Source: Actinomadura macra NBRC 14102
Lineage (GTDB): Bacteria; Actinomycetota; Actinomycetes; Streptosporangiales; Streptosporangiaceae
Direction: 5' to 3'
DNA: 64,000 bases
NCBI RefSeq assembly: GCF_001552215.1
Contig: NZ_BCQT01000020.1
Coordinates: 177,115 to 241,114, forward strand
Shown here: piece by piece, positions 1 through 8,614 of the stretch
How positions within the stretch are numbered: position 1 is the first letter of the stretch
Layout: each line of letters starts with the position of its first letter
Made by a program: the position numbers and the translations under genes
Notes under the pieces: generated by a model
What the model was told of the DNA's origin: nothing
The model's input: the letters and a program-made list of their open reading frames with translations, nothing else
Database searches by the model: none

Positions 1-283
1 TGGTGCCGCAGCGGCCGGATTGGCGGGTTAGCCGTACTTCGTCGCCGACCGTGTAGGTGGCTTCTTTGGTGTTGATTGAGCAGCTGGTGTCGACCGTGCT
101 GGAAGAGTCGATGCCGTGCCGGGTGGCGCAGTGCTCTAAAACGCAGAGTAGGGCGGCGAGGAGTGCTTCGGTATAGAGCAGGTCGGGCTGAAGTGCCGCG
201 GGCTTTCTACGGAAGGTGTCCTGCTCGTAGGCAATCAGGGCTCGGATGGCACGGTCGATGCGCTTGGTGTTGGCGTGGGTCAT
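1..283 (-). CDS. Hypothetical protein of the conjugative element (cut by window edge)
   Basis: An open frame runs from an ATG at 283 to the left edge without a stop (94 codons visible). It begins MTHANTKRIDRAIRALIAYE and continues with a helical stretch rich in Ala/Leu (LLYTEALLAALLCVLEHCA). The start lies 7 nt after the stop of the upstream gene (291-713), so both are probably co-transcribed leftward. I do not recognise the family. The position at the distal end of the element's unknown gene cluster suggests an accessory protein. Confidence 0.6.
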   Translation of the reverse strand, partial: MTHANTKRIDRAIRALIAYEQDTFRRKPAALQPDLLYTEALLAALLCVLEHCATRHGIDSSSTVDTSCSINTKEATYTVGDEVRLTRQSGRCGT

Positions 284-290
284 GTTGTGC

Positions 291-713
291 CTATTTGAGA
301 GCGGCGTGGACGTGGCCAGCGTGGTGGGCGGCTCTCAGGCACGCCACACGGTCGGCGGGCTCCGTGGTCTTGGACGCGATGTTCAGCAGGGCCTCGGCGA
401 CGACCATCACCAGCGCGGCGATGGATTGGGAGAACTGCTGGACGTCCGCGTCCGGCATGGGACGTTCGGGCCAGGCGAGAGTGGGGGCTTCGGACAGGGC
501 CCACCAGGCGTCGGTGGCCGCAACGAGCGCGGTCTGGTGTGCGTCCACGGGTGCGATCTGGCTGAGGACGGTGGTGCCACGCTCGATGAGGTCCAGGCCG
601 ATGAAGGCGGACGCGAGGAGCGCGGGGAGGGTGTCGGTGGTCTTGATCTGCCGGGTGGCGTAGTCGAAGAACTGTTTCAGCGGGACCTCCGGTGTTTCGA
701 CGTCCAACGCCAA
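291..713 (-). CDS. Hypothetical protein, 140 aa
   Basis: The product is predicted almost wholly alpha-helical (FDYATRQIKTTDTLPALLAS, later AALVMVVAEALLNIASKT). No membrane segment or catalytic motif is visible. The frame opens at a TTG (711-713); the only in-frame alternatives further down would remove conserved-looking sequence. A 6-bp inverted repeat (710-726) overlaps the start and may control it. It lies upstream of the partial gene at the left edge with a 7-nt gap. Family not recognised. Confidence 0.6.
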   Translation of the reverse strand: MALDVETPEVPLKQFFDYATRQIKTTDTLPALLASAFIGLDLIERGTTVLSQIAPVDAHQTALVAATDAWWALSEAPTLAWPERPMPDADVQQFSQSIAALVMVVAEALLNIASKTTEPADRVACLRAAHHAGHVHAALK

Positions 714-726
714 TGGACAACATTGG
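710..726. promoter_or_regulatory. Inverted repeat overlapping the TTG start at 713
   Basis: CCAATG-N5-CATTGG is a perfect 6-bp dyad (ccaatggacaacattgg) lying across the start codon of the leftward gene. It is suited to an operator or to a small hairpin hiding the start. Function is inferred only. Confidence 0.3.
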
Positions 727-839
727 CGCTTCTTGTCTACTAAAGTTGATGCGATGGCAGTCTGACTGTTCGGCAGTTGAAGATCAACTATCGATGCCGT
801 GTGTCGGGGTAAGCGTTCTGCCGTTGCGCGTCGTCGGTC

Positions 840-1691
840 TCAGTGGCCGCAGCTGGATCGATGAGTCAGCGTGTCGGCTGGACGGTTTGACTGTGCGCCT
901 TGCTCATAAGGCTCCTGGTAGGAGATGCCCCGGGCGAGCGGCACTGGGAAGGCTTGTGCGGCGAGCTGGCCTGGGCTGAGTGGATGGGACGAGGCGACGA
1001 TCTCTGGCTGGTCTTGTGCGGCAGATGGGAGACGTGGCGCGATATGGGGCAGGAGCCAATCGGTGACGCTTCGCTCGTCCATGCCGTTCCACGCCGCCAG
1101 CGCGTTCAGCAGAGCGTGGTGATCTTTGAAGTCGTCGGGCTGCGGAGAGACGCCGCGGACGTCGGCGATACCGATGCGGGTAATTGTCTCGATAAGGATC
1201 TCTTCCGCCCGGAGCGGTGAGTCGATGACGCCCTCAGCCGTGGGTGTGTCAGGGAAAGGCGGGGCGGGTTCCAGGTCGGCGGCAATGATGCTGCGGTAGG
1301 TGGTGGAGCCGAGGAAGTGTACGTAGTACTCGGTCGGGCCGTGTTCTGGGACGAGAAGTCCGGTGATGCTGCCTCGTGTCGGCTGGCCGAGGAGGATCGC
1401 TTCAGCTGCGGCGGGTCCGTCTAGCTGGACGGAGGAACCGATGGCGAAGACGTCGGGACTGTTCTGTTCGCTGAGGTAGTAGCCATGCGCCTGGGCAAGG
1501 ATGTCGTTGAATTCCAGACCGCATTGTTCGGCGTAGTGCTTCAGATCGATCAGCAGATCGCCAAGAAGTTCGTGGGCATGGGCGTCGTTGCCCCGGTGGT
1601 CGAGATGTTCGGTCTCCTCGAAGAGCCCTTGGAAGGCATCCAGGGCTGCGGCTCCGAACTCGGCGAACTCGCCGGCGTTGGCTTCGGTCAT
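840..1691 (-). CDS. Hypothetical protein, 283 aa (ICE accessory)
   Basis: ATG start at 1691 overlaps the stop of the preceding gene by 4 nt, so the two are translationally coupled. The N-terminal 70 residues are helical, with a HELLGDLLIDLKHYAEQCGL segment of a kind common in unknown proteins of actinobacterial conjugative elements. The middle (about residues 85-135) looks beta-rich (GSITGLLVPEHGPTEYYVHF). The C-terminal part is low in conserved motifs and ends in a polar tail. No function can be assigned. Confidence 0.7.
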   Translation of the reverse strand: MTEANAGEFAEFGAAALDAFQGLFEETEHLDHRGNDAHAHELLGDLLIDLKHYAEQCGLEFNDILAQAHGYYLSEQNSPDVFAIGSSVQLDGPAAAEAILLGQPTRGSITGLLVPEHGPTEYYVHFLGSTTYRSIIAADLEPAPPFPDTPTAEGVIDSPLRAEEILIETITRIGIADVRGVSPQPDDFKDHHALLNALAAWNGMDERSVTDWLLPHIAPRLPSAAQDQPEIVASSHPLSPGQLAAQAFPVPLARGISYQEPYEQGAQSNRPADTLTHRSSCGH

Positions 1692-2080
1692 GCGACCTCC
1701 GCATGTTCGTCTCGTGCATAGGAGCTGACTCCGGCCGTCCGGGTGAGGAGGAGCAGCGGTGAATCAGCCGGCTCCAGTTCGGGTGCGGTGGTATGTAGAC
1801 CGTCGTTGATGCCGGGGACGCGCACCGTGTACTGGGCCATGCCACTGGGTGAGATAGCGAGGACGCCGCCGCGGTCGATACGGGCCTGGACTCTGGCGTC
1901 CACCAGGTCGGCCACGTCGAGGTGATTGCCCTCGCCGTAGCGGATGAGGTCGGCGACGGGAGCATGGAGGAGCCCCTCGGCTTCCGCGTGGATGTTGCGG
2001 TGCCCGTTGGCCAGATTGCCGAACAGGTGCCGTTCGTAGGCGTCCAGCGCAAGGGCGCCGGCTTGCATGCGTTCGGTCAT
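1688..2080 (-). CDS. Hypothetical protein, 130 aa (ICE accessory)
   Basis: A short protein with a helical N-terminal half (ALALDAYERHLFGNLANG; LLHAPVADLIRYGEG) and a beta-like C-terminal half. Its organisation mimics the first half of the next gene (840-1691), with which it overlaps by 4 nt (ATGA), so they may be diverged relatives. It lies downstream of the DUF4913 gene in the leftward operon. Function unknown. Confidence 0.65.
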   Translation of the reverse strand: MTERMQAGALALDAYERHLFGNLANGHRNIHAEAEGLLHAPVADLIRYGEGNHLDVADLVDARVQARIDRGGVLAISPSGMAQYTVRVPGINDGLHTTAPELEPADSPLLLLTRTAGVSSYARDEHAEVA

Positions 2081-2120
2081 GCGGATCTCCTGTCAGGGGT
2101 TCCAGCCGTGAAGGACGGGA

Positions 2121-2522
2121 TCAGGCGTCGACCGGGACCGGCTCGTTCTGATCGAAGCCGAGCCATCCATAGGGGACCGGGACGATCCGGGCTTCGTGCG
2201 GGGACAGGTGCTCGTTTTCGGTGCACTGGTAGAAGGGACCGCGTGGTCCGAGCAGAATGGGGAGCTGGTGGTCGAGGTGGTCGCGGTACCACAGGGCCAT
2301 CCCGGTGGCGCCTTGCAGACGCATCGCTTCCCAGGCGAACCACAATGCGGTGAGGCGGGAGATGGCTTCGCCGTGCCGCCACCATTCGGCGCACCAGCGG
2401 AACTCGCCGCCGAGAGTGCGCCTGTACATCGGGACGAAATGCTGGGTCACCCAGGCGGTGACATCCGGGTACAGCGACTCGGGATGCCTGTCGCCTGTCG
2501 GGGACGTGTCGGGAGTGGACAT
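2121..2522 (-). CDS. DUF4913 family protein
   Basis: 133 aa. The Trp-rich block CAEWWRHGEAISRLTALW followed by an AWEAMRLQG... GMALWYRDHLDHQLP segment (about residues 43-95) is the DUF4913 signature as I know it. The family is found mainly in actinobacterial mobile elements, next to secretion and coupling ATPases; its role is unknown. The gene starts 57 nt after the coupling-protein gene and is probably in the same leftward operon. Confidence 0.75.
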   Translation of the reverse strand: MSTPDTSPTGDRHPESLYPDVTAWVTQHFVPMYRRTLGGEFRWCAEWWRHGEAISRLTALWFAWEAMRLQGATGMALWYRDHLDHQLPILLGPRGPFYQCTENEHLSPHEARIVPVPYGWLGFDQNEPVPVDA

Positions 2523-2579
2523 CGAGCCTCCAAAGCTCTGGATTCGTGCATGTGAGGGTGCCTTTCTGTCGGACGTTAA

Positions 2580-4385
2580 CTACGGCATGGGCGGGTGGTC
2601 GTCGCGGTGGTAGTGGCGGCGGGCCGCATCCGCGATGGCGGTGTCGGCGGTCTTGATGGCCTGTTTGATGGCTGCGGCGTGCGGGCCGGAGTACCACGGG
2701 CGGAGGCGGATGAGGGCGGGTCTGGTCCCGGTGGCCAGCAGCAGCGCGGTTCCTGTGGGCAGCGCGCGAATGTCGGCGGCTTCAAGGATCTCTTGTCGCC
2801 GCAGCGAGATCTGCTCGCTGGTGCGTCCGTCGGTGTAGGTGATAGAGCGGATTGGCACGTCGTGTTGCCCGATGAGAGTGGCCAGGTCGCGGACGAGGCG
2901 GGGCGAGTCGATGCCGGCACCGATGACTTTGCGGGTCGCGGCGCCCCACAGCGCGGCCATGCCGGGCTCTCCCCAGACGGTGACGCCTTGCTCGTAGCTC
3001 TGCAGGATGGTGACCGGGATGATGCCGCGTGACCCGAGGTGGGAGTACAGCTGTGGCAGGTCGGCGATGCGGCAGATGTTGGCGGCCTCGTCCAGAGCGA
3101 CGATCAGCGGCGGGTCGAGGCGTCCGCCGGCCTGCTCGGCGCGGCGTTCGGCCGCGCGCATGGTGGTGTCGGTCAGCGCGGCGATCAGTGGCGCGGCGGC
3201 CGACAGCGACTTCGACAGTAGGTAGAGCGTGTCGCAGGAGGTGGCGAACGCGTCCGGGTCGAAGACCGGCAGGCCGCGGTCAGGGGTGACCCAGGCGAGG
3301 ATCTCCTGGTCGCGGAGGGCTTTGGCGGCGGTGCGGGCGGTCTGGTAGATCCCGTCCCGGGTCTCGACGGCACCGTTCTGCGTGCCTTTGAGGGACGAGG
3401 CCATGAGCTGGAATCCGGCCTCTTGGAGCAGTTCGATCGGTGTCGGGACGGCGGGCTCGTCCAGCCATTGCGCGACGTGGTGCAGGGAGCGGCCCGAGTT
3501 CGCGGCGGCCAGGAACAATGCGCAGAGCAGGTCTTGGGCGGCCGGTCCCCACAGGTCCTTCTTCTGACCGTCGTCGACGGTGAGGACGAAGTGCCCTGCA
3601 AGGCGGTGGGCGTCCTCGACGGTGGACAGTCCGGCGAGCGGGTTCCACCACCAGGCTTGTGGCTGGTAGGTGACGTGCTGCGGGTCGAACAGCCAGATCT
3701 TCCCACCGGTGCGTTCGGCGCGGACGGTGGCGATGGCTGACCACAGGTCGGCCTTGTTGCTGGTCGCGATGACCGGGCCGGGTGCGGACAGGACGTGCGG
3801 GACGGACTGAGTGGTGGTCTTACCCGAGCGCGGTGCCATGAACGCCACCACCGTGTCCTCGAACGAGGCGAACAAGGTCGGGCCGCTGCGGTCGCCAGGG
3901 AGGAGGGCATTCCCCAAGACCAGGCCGATGTCGTCCGGCATCAGCCTTTCGCGGGCAGCCTTCGTCAGTGAACGCCTGAGCGCGATCGCTTTGTCTGCGG
4001 TTGCGTCAGGTCCGAGCACTGCGAGACCGGGATTGTCGGCGAGCGCGGCGACGGGATCCCCAGGCTGTGGAAAACGTTCCGCGATACGCCGCCAGACTCT
4101 CCAGACCCCCATCGCGAGAGCGGTGATCAGAAGTACGAGGGTGAGCAGGACCAGCGGAGTCGATGTCCCCGGCCACGTGACATTGGTCTGGCCCCGGGCG
4201 AGAGCAATCGCGAAATCAGCACCGAACGACATGACCACGCCACCCGTGGCGAACGCGCACAGCTTGGCGGCAAGCCACACGATCCACAGCCCGACAATGG
4301 GCGCCCAGCAGGCGACGAGAACCAACCATCCGCCACCGGCGTTGGAATGCCACAATGACGCCCGAGGCCCCAGCGCACGCGTCAT
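2580..4385 (-). CDS. VirD4/TraG-like type IV coupling ATPase
   Basis: 601 aa. Two N-terminal membrane segments (about residues 20-45 and 76-96) precede a cytoplasmic AAA-type ATPase. Walker A is MAPRSGKTT (about 183-191). Walker B is in PLIVALDEAANI, followed by the family-typical SRGIIPVTILQSYEQG segment. By family knowledge it brings the DNA (relaxosome or DNA substrate) to the conjugative pore. ATG at 4385. It lies downstream of the VirB4-like gene but is separated from it by two genes on the opposite strand (4463-5590). Confidence 0.9.
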   Translation of the reverse strand: MTRALGPRASLWHSNAGGGWLVLVACWAPIVGLWIVWLAAKLCAFATGGVVMSFGADFAIALARGQTNVTWPGTSTPLVLLTLVLLITALAMGVWRVWRRIAERFPQPGDPVAALADNPGLAVLGPDATADKAIALRRSLTKAARERLMPDDIGLVLGNALLPGDRSGPTLFASFEDTVVAFMAPRSGKTTTQSVPHVLSAPGPVIATSNKADLWSAIATVRAERTGGKIWLFDPQHVTYQPQAWWWNPLAGLSTVEDAHRLAGHFVLTVDDGQKKDLWGPAAQDLLCALFLAAANSGRSLHHVAQWLDEPAVPTPIELLQEAGFQLMASSLKGTQNGAVETRDGIYQTARTAAKALRDQEILAWVTPDRGLPVFDPDAFATSCDTLYLLSKSLSAAAPLIAALTDTTMRAAERRAEQAGGRLDPPLIVALDEAANICRIADLPQLYSHLGSRGIIPVTILQSYEQGVTVWGEPGMAALWGAATRKVIGAGIDSPRLVRDLATLIGQHDVPIRSITYTDGRTSEQISLRRQEILEAADIRALPTGTALLLATGTRPALIRLRPWYSGPHAAAIKQAIKTADTAIADAARRHYHRDDHPPMP

Positions 4386-4462
4386 GCGCCGCCCCGGATG
4401 GCCTGGTCGGTTCCAGGAACTCCTCGAAGTTCGTGATCTTTGCTGCGTGACTGTTCAAGCCT

Positions 4463-4945
4463 TTGCTGAGTCCAAAGGGGCCAGATCGATCTGTGTCTCT
4501 CGATTCGGCCCGCGCGTTGATCGCCTACCATGCTGTGCGGATCCACCAGCTCCGCGACCTCAAGCTCACCGACTTTCACGACGGCAAGCTTCACCACGCA
4601 GGGCAGACCATCCTGCTCGCTGTCCCGGTCCGTGAACGGCTCCGCGACTACCTGGACCTCAGATCGGCGGCCTGGCCCACCACCATCAACCCACACCTGT
4701 CCGTCAACGTCCGTAGCTGGACCCACACCCGGCCCGTGCACGAGAGCTGGACGCGCGAACAACTCGGCATGCCCTGCCAGCAGATCCGACTCGACCGAAA
4801 CTTCTCCGAAGCCCAGGAAACTGGCGGCGATCTGCGCACCTTGGCCGACCTGTTCGGCCTTTCCATCGCCAGAGCCGCCCGCTACGCCGCCGCCATCGAC
4901 CGCATCCCCAGCACGATCGCAAAGGGAACCGGGCCGCCTGCCTGA
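4463..4945 (+). pseudogene. N-terminally truncated tyrosine-recombinase remnant
   Basis: The 160-codon frame has the look of the C-terminal half of an actinobacterial site-specific recombinase: the YHAVRIHQLRDLKLTDF box resembles the first catalytic-Arg segment. This is followed by a NPHLSVN segment and a GGDLRTLADLFGLSIARAARY tail. No core-binding domain precedes it, and the convincing HxxR and Tyr motifs are missing, so it is probably inactive. It stands in reverse orientation inside the secretion operon and ends directly against the DUF6000 gene. It is likely a relic of an insertion. Confidence 0.55.
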
Positions 4946-5590
4946 ATGACCGACCACGCCACCGGCCAGGATGTGCGCATGACCTTCCGCGTTCCCAGCA
5001 CACCGGAGGACCGGGCCCTCATCCGCCGCTATGTCATCTGGGATCCCGAGTCCTACACCACCAGCCGCTACCACGACCTGATCAACCCGATACAGCCCGA
5101 CAGGACCGACCTCGAAGCCTTCGAGACAGCCCTGGCAAACGACGCTCGCGAGATCAGCGATGAGGACCTGAGCACACTGCTGGACCTGGAATGGCGCTCC
5201 AGGATCACTGCTGCATGGCTTATCGCACTGGACCGGCGCATCCAGTTCAGGGACGCTCTCGGCGAGCTCTTGCTCGCCAGCGAATTGGTCCACGCCGGAA
5301 TCGGCTACTGCATCGCCCTGGCCCGCTTCGCTCAACCCGAAGACGCCGACATCCTCGCCGCCTACCTGGACCGTTACCTGCCACGTCCCGACTGCCGCTA
5401 CAACCAGGACGCGGCCATCGGCGCTCTGCTCTACCTCGATGAACAACTCGGCACCAACCGCGCTGACAGCTACCTCGGGCTCTGGCATCGCTCGGCATTC
5501 GCCGACCGCGATCCATGTGAAAGCCAGCGCCACACCGCCGAGCTCTGCGACTTCGCCGGCCGCATCATGAGCCCGGACGCCCTGCCCTGA
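4946..5590 (+). CDS. DUF6000-like protein
   Basis: 214 aa. The block LEWRSRITAAWLIALDRRIQ, then LLLASELVHAGIGYCIALAR and a DAAIGALLYLDEQLGT segment match my memory of the DUF6000 family: helical, HEAT-like proteins of unknown function. The start is either ATG 4946, abutting the previous stop, or ATG 4979; the first is listed. Together with the recombinase remnant it forms a rightward insert between the VirB4-like and VirD4-like genes. Confidence 0.6.
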   Translation: MTDHATGQDVRMTFRVPSTPEDRALIRRYVIWDPESYTTSRYHDLINPIQPDRTDLEAFETALANDAREISDEDLSTLLDLEWRSRITAAWLIALDRRIQFRDALGELLLASELVHAGIGYCIALARFAQPEDADILAAYLDRYLPRPDCRYNQDAAIGALLYLDEQLGTNRADSYLGLWHRSAFADRDPCESQRHTAELCDFAGRIMSPDALP

Positions 5591-5640
5591 CTCCGCATCA
5601 AGACGGTCAATTCCACCAACTCCAGGCGGGCTACAGTGCC

Positions 5641-7122
5641 TCACGGGAGCACCGCCCCGGAGTTCCGCCGAGACTGTCCAGAATCTTGACGGATCTTCTG
5701 GTCTGTGTCGTAGAGGTCGACTTCAGGGCCGACGAGGGAGAGCTCGACCGGGATGCCGAGGCGTTCGCCGGTCTTGATGAGGTACTTCCCGCGCCCGGGA
5801 TGGCGGGCGCCGGGTTGCCAGGAGTCGGGCGCCGACCAGGAAGTGACGAGTTGCTGTTCGGGGCCGGTGAGCGGGGCGATCTCGTGGACGCGGGCCAGCT
5901 CGCGGGGTGGGAGCCCAGCCAGAACGGTGATGGCGGATCGGTCAGCGAAGCCCTTGGCCTTGGCGCGGTCTTCCTCGGTGGCCAGGGCGTCGAGGTCGGC
6001 GAGCGAGTGCGTGATCATGATGGAGGCCATGCCCTTGGCGCGGTTGAGACGAGTGAGGGCGTCGGCGTGTTCGACCAGGCCGGGCGCGCCGCGTAGGGCG
6101 CGCCATAGTTCGTCCATCACGCCGAGGTAGGAGCGGCGGGGGCCGGCGCCGAGGTCGGCGAGGGCGGTGGCGGCGTCGACCATGCCGAAGGCGTAGGCCC
6201 AGGTGCACAGCATCGCGGCGGTGAGGAGCTTGTCGCCGGCGGCGCGGACGCGGGAGATGTCGACGCTGATCGCGGGCGCGTCCAGGTTCAGGGGGCGGGT
6301 GGTGGGTGAGTCGAAGACGCCGGCCAGAGATCCGGAGATGAGGAGGTCGAGGGTGAAGACCAGGTCACGGGTCTGGGCTCGGTAGGCGTCGGCGGTGTCG
6401 GTGCGGGTGGCCGTCCGGAGCTCGTCGGGTCCTTGTTCCAGGATCAGCAGGACGTCCACGATGGTGGGTTCGTGTTCGAGCCGGTCATCGAGGATGTCGA
6501 TGGCGCGGCCGAGGACGACCTCTTCTGCGTTGGTGATGCGGGCTTCACGCACCAGGGTCGCCAGCGCCAGTAGCAGCGAGAGGCGCCGTGACCGTACCTC
6601 CCAGCGGAGTGTTTCGGCGTCGGCTCCGGCGAGGCGGCGCCGTGTCTCGTCGAGGGGCCCGGCGTCGAGGGGGTTGAGGCGGTCGAGGCCGCGTCCGACG
6701 CGGATCACCTGGCCGCCGAGGTATTCGACCAGCCTGGTGTAGTCCGGTTTGGTGTCACCGAGGATGATCGGTGTGGTGCCAGCGGCCACGGCCCCGGTGA
6801 CCAGGCGTTTCACCAGGGTGGACTTGCCGGTGCCGGGCTGTCCGAGGACGAACATGCCGGGGTTGGTGACCAGCCCTTCGCGTAGCCAGGCGAGCGGGTC
6901 GAGGCAGACGACCTCGCCCCAGAGCTGGTGGCGTCCGACCGGGGTACCGGCGGTGGGAGTGCCGGAGCCGGCGGTAAAGGGGTACAGCCCGCAGGCTTGG
7001 TTGGTAGTGGCCTGGAACTCGGGTGCGGGCTCAACGTGCGCGGCGCGTCCAGTGCCAGGCCCGCGCCAGCCCCAAGGCGCGGCGAGCGGCTCGGACATGG
7101 CTTCCGCCTCGACGTTGGGCAA
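5641..7122 (-). CDS. VirB4-like conjugation ATPase
   Basis: 493 aa. Walker A is GQPGTGKST (about residues 94-102), followed by a DTKPDYTRL segment; a Walker B-like strand SYLGVMDELWRAL lies near residue 335 and an ITHSLADLDAL sensor segment follows. It resembles the soluble ATPases that accompany SCO6880 proteins in actinobacterial T4SS and would energise pore assembly or transfer. The TTG start (7122) is chosen because a GGAGG lies 8 nt upstream; an internal ATG at 7098 is the alternative. It is 16 nt after the SCO6880 gene. Confidence 0.85.
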   Translation of the reverse strand: MPNVEAEAMSEPLAAPWGWRGPGTGRAAHVEPAPEFQATTNQACGLYPFTAGSGTPTAGTPVGRHQLWGEVVCLDPLAWLREGLVTNPGMFVLGQPGTGKSTLVKRLVTGAVAAGTTPIILGDTKPDYTRLVEYLGGQVIRVGRGLDRLNPLDAGPLDETRRRLAGADAETLRWEVRSRRLSLLLALATLVREARITNAEEVVLGRAIDILDDRLEHEPTIVDVLLILEQGPDELRTATRTDTADAYRAQTRDLVFTLDLLISGSLAGVFDSPTTRPLNLDAPAISVDISRVRAAGDKLLTAAMLCTWAYAFGMVDAATALADLGAGPRRSYLGVMDELWRALRGAPGLVEHADALTRLNRAKGMASIMITHSLADLDALATEEDRAKAKGFADRSAITVLAGLPPRELARVHEIAPLTGPEQQLVTSWSAPDSWQPGARHPGRGKYLIKTGERLGIPVELSLVGPEVDLYDTDQKIRQDSGQSRRNSGAVLP

Positions 7123-7138
7123 CTGCTGGTCCTCCGGT

Positions 7139-8614
7139 TCAGTGGATGATGCGGCGCGACAGTTCGGGTGGGCAGATGCCGCAGGGCAAGGTGGTGGCGA
7201 ATCCGGCGGCCTGGCTTCCCCACAGGCGGCGCAGCCGGATCTTGGCTGAGTCGGCAGCTGCCTCGACGTGCGCGACGGCGCGGCGGAGCTGTTCGGGGTC
7301 GGTGACGGTGACGGTCGCGTACATCGAGACCAGGCAGACCCCGGCGCCCATGGCCTCCTCGGTGGCGGCTTGGCGGGCGCGGGCGGCGTCCCAGCTGTCG
7401 CGGGCGGTCTCGTCGCGTCCGGTGCGGCGGCGGAACTGGGTACGGAACGCGGCCGCGTTCACCTCTTGCTGCAGCACGCGGCTCGCCGCGGCGGCGGGTA
7501 GGGCCCGGTACTGCAGGGTGATGCGCTTGGGGAAGGGGCCGGGCGCGACCAGCCGGGCCAGGATGTCGGAGCGGACGTTCTGGCGGGGCGGTTCGTGCCA
7601 GGCCCAGCTCACCGAATGCCCGCCGTCGTGCTCGTAGTGGCCGGTGTGCTCGGTCGCGGCGACCGGCCCCGCATCAGCCCAGGACAGAACGTCTTCTGAT
7701 CCTGGACGGGCAAGGAGCCGGTTGACCTCGCCGCGCGCGTCCGGGTCGAACGCGATCCGCACCGCACCAGCGATCTCGGCCGCCGTCGCCCGTCCCAGCA
7801 CGGAGACGCCGCAACCACCGAGCCTGGACGCCAGCCCGTCCAGCGTGCGGCCCAACTCGGCTACCGCCTCGAACAAGTCCTTGGGCGTCGCCGAGGACGC
7901 TTTGGGGTCGAAGGTGATCGAGACGCGGGTGTCGACGTCGGCGGCTGCCGCCGGAGCGGTCCGGACGAGTTCGCTCATGATGATGCGCGCCGGGGCAGGC
8001 GCCGCAGGGATGACGGCCCGGTCGACGGCGTCGGCGAGTGTGGAGCCGGGTTCGGGCGCGGTCTCCACCGCCACTGTCACCCACCGCACTACAGGCATGT
8101 GACCGAGCGTGGCAAGCCAGCCGCCCCAGGACGCGACCCAGGAATCGGCGTCGCCGCGGTCGGCCAGCCAGGTGGAGGTCGGGACGACCCGGAGGGTAGC
8201 CGTCAGCAGCCCGGTGCGGCGGTCCCACACGATCCCGTACCGTCCGCCGTATCCGTCCTCGGCACTGAGCAGGGTCAACGGCGCCAGCACTCCCGGAAGC
8301 TGGAACGCCCGGGGATGGTTGATGACGACTCCGGCCCGGTACCGGTTGTGCCCGCGCAGGACGCCCCACCGCCATCGGCACCGCCCCAGCACCAGCCGCG
8401 CCACCGGAACACCGCCGACACGGATGAGCCCGAGCCCACCGCCGATCAACGCTGGCGGCACCACATAGACGAGCAGTCGTGGTGCGGTGGCGGCGACGAG
8501 GACCAGCAGCATCGCGGCGCCGAGCGCGACGAAGGTGGCGGTGGTGTCCATGCCGAGCAGGCCGATGCCGTGGCGGCGCCGCCAGCCGCCGTAGGTGCGG
8601 ACCTCATTGCCCAT
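7139..8614 (-). CDS. SCO6880 family T4SS membrane protein
   Basis: 491 aa. The N-terminal 20-75 residues hold a PrgI-like region with two hydrophobic helices (TATFVALGAAMLLVLVAA; LLVYVVPPALIGGGLGLI). A long soluble domain follows, with WVASWGGWLATLGHMP and a C-terminal RRLWGSQAAGFATTLPCG ending. This layout is typical of SCO6880 proteins, which sit between VirB6- and VirB4-like genes. The ATG at 8614 overlaps the 3' end of the VirB6-like gene by 11 nt. Confidence 0.85.
   Translation of the reverse strand: MGNEVRTYGGWRRRHGIGLLGMDTTATFVALGAAMLLVLVAATAPRLLVYVVPPALIGGGLGLIRVGGVPVARLVLGRCRWRWGVLRGHNRYRAGVVINHPRAFQLPGVLAPLTLLSAEDGYGGRYGIVWDRRTGLLTATLRVVPTSTWLADRGDADSWVASWGGWLATLGHMPVVRWVTVAVETAPEPGSTLADAVDRAVIPAAPAPARIIMSELVRTAPAAAADVDTRVSITFDPKASSATPKDLFEAVAELGRTLDGLASRLGGCGVSVLGRATAAEIAGAVRIAFDPDARGEVNRLLARPGSEDVLSWADAGPVAATEHTGHYEHDGGHSVSWAWHEPPRQNVRSDILARLVAPGPFPKRITLQYRALPAAAASRVLQQEVNAAAFRTQFRRRTGRDETARDSWDAARARQAATEEAMGAGVCLVSMYATVTVTDPEQLRRAVAHVEAAADSAKIRLRRLWGSQAAGFATTLPCGICPPELSRRIIH

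Noticed and set aside
4382..5644. 420-codon leftward frame opposite the recombinase remnant and DUF6000 gene
   Set aside because: It is antisense to two frames with recognisable protein blocks, and its product is a low-complexity Val/Gly/Asp-rich sequence typical of a high-GC shadow.
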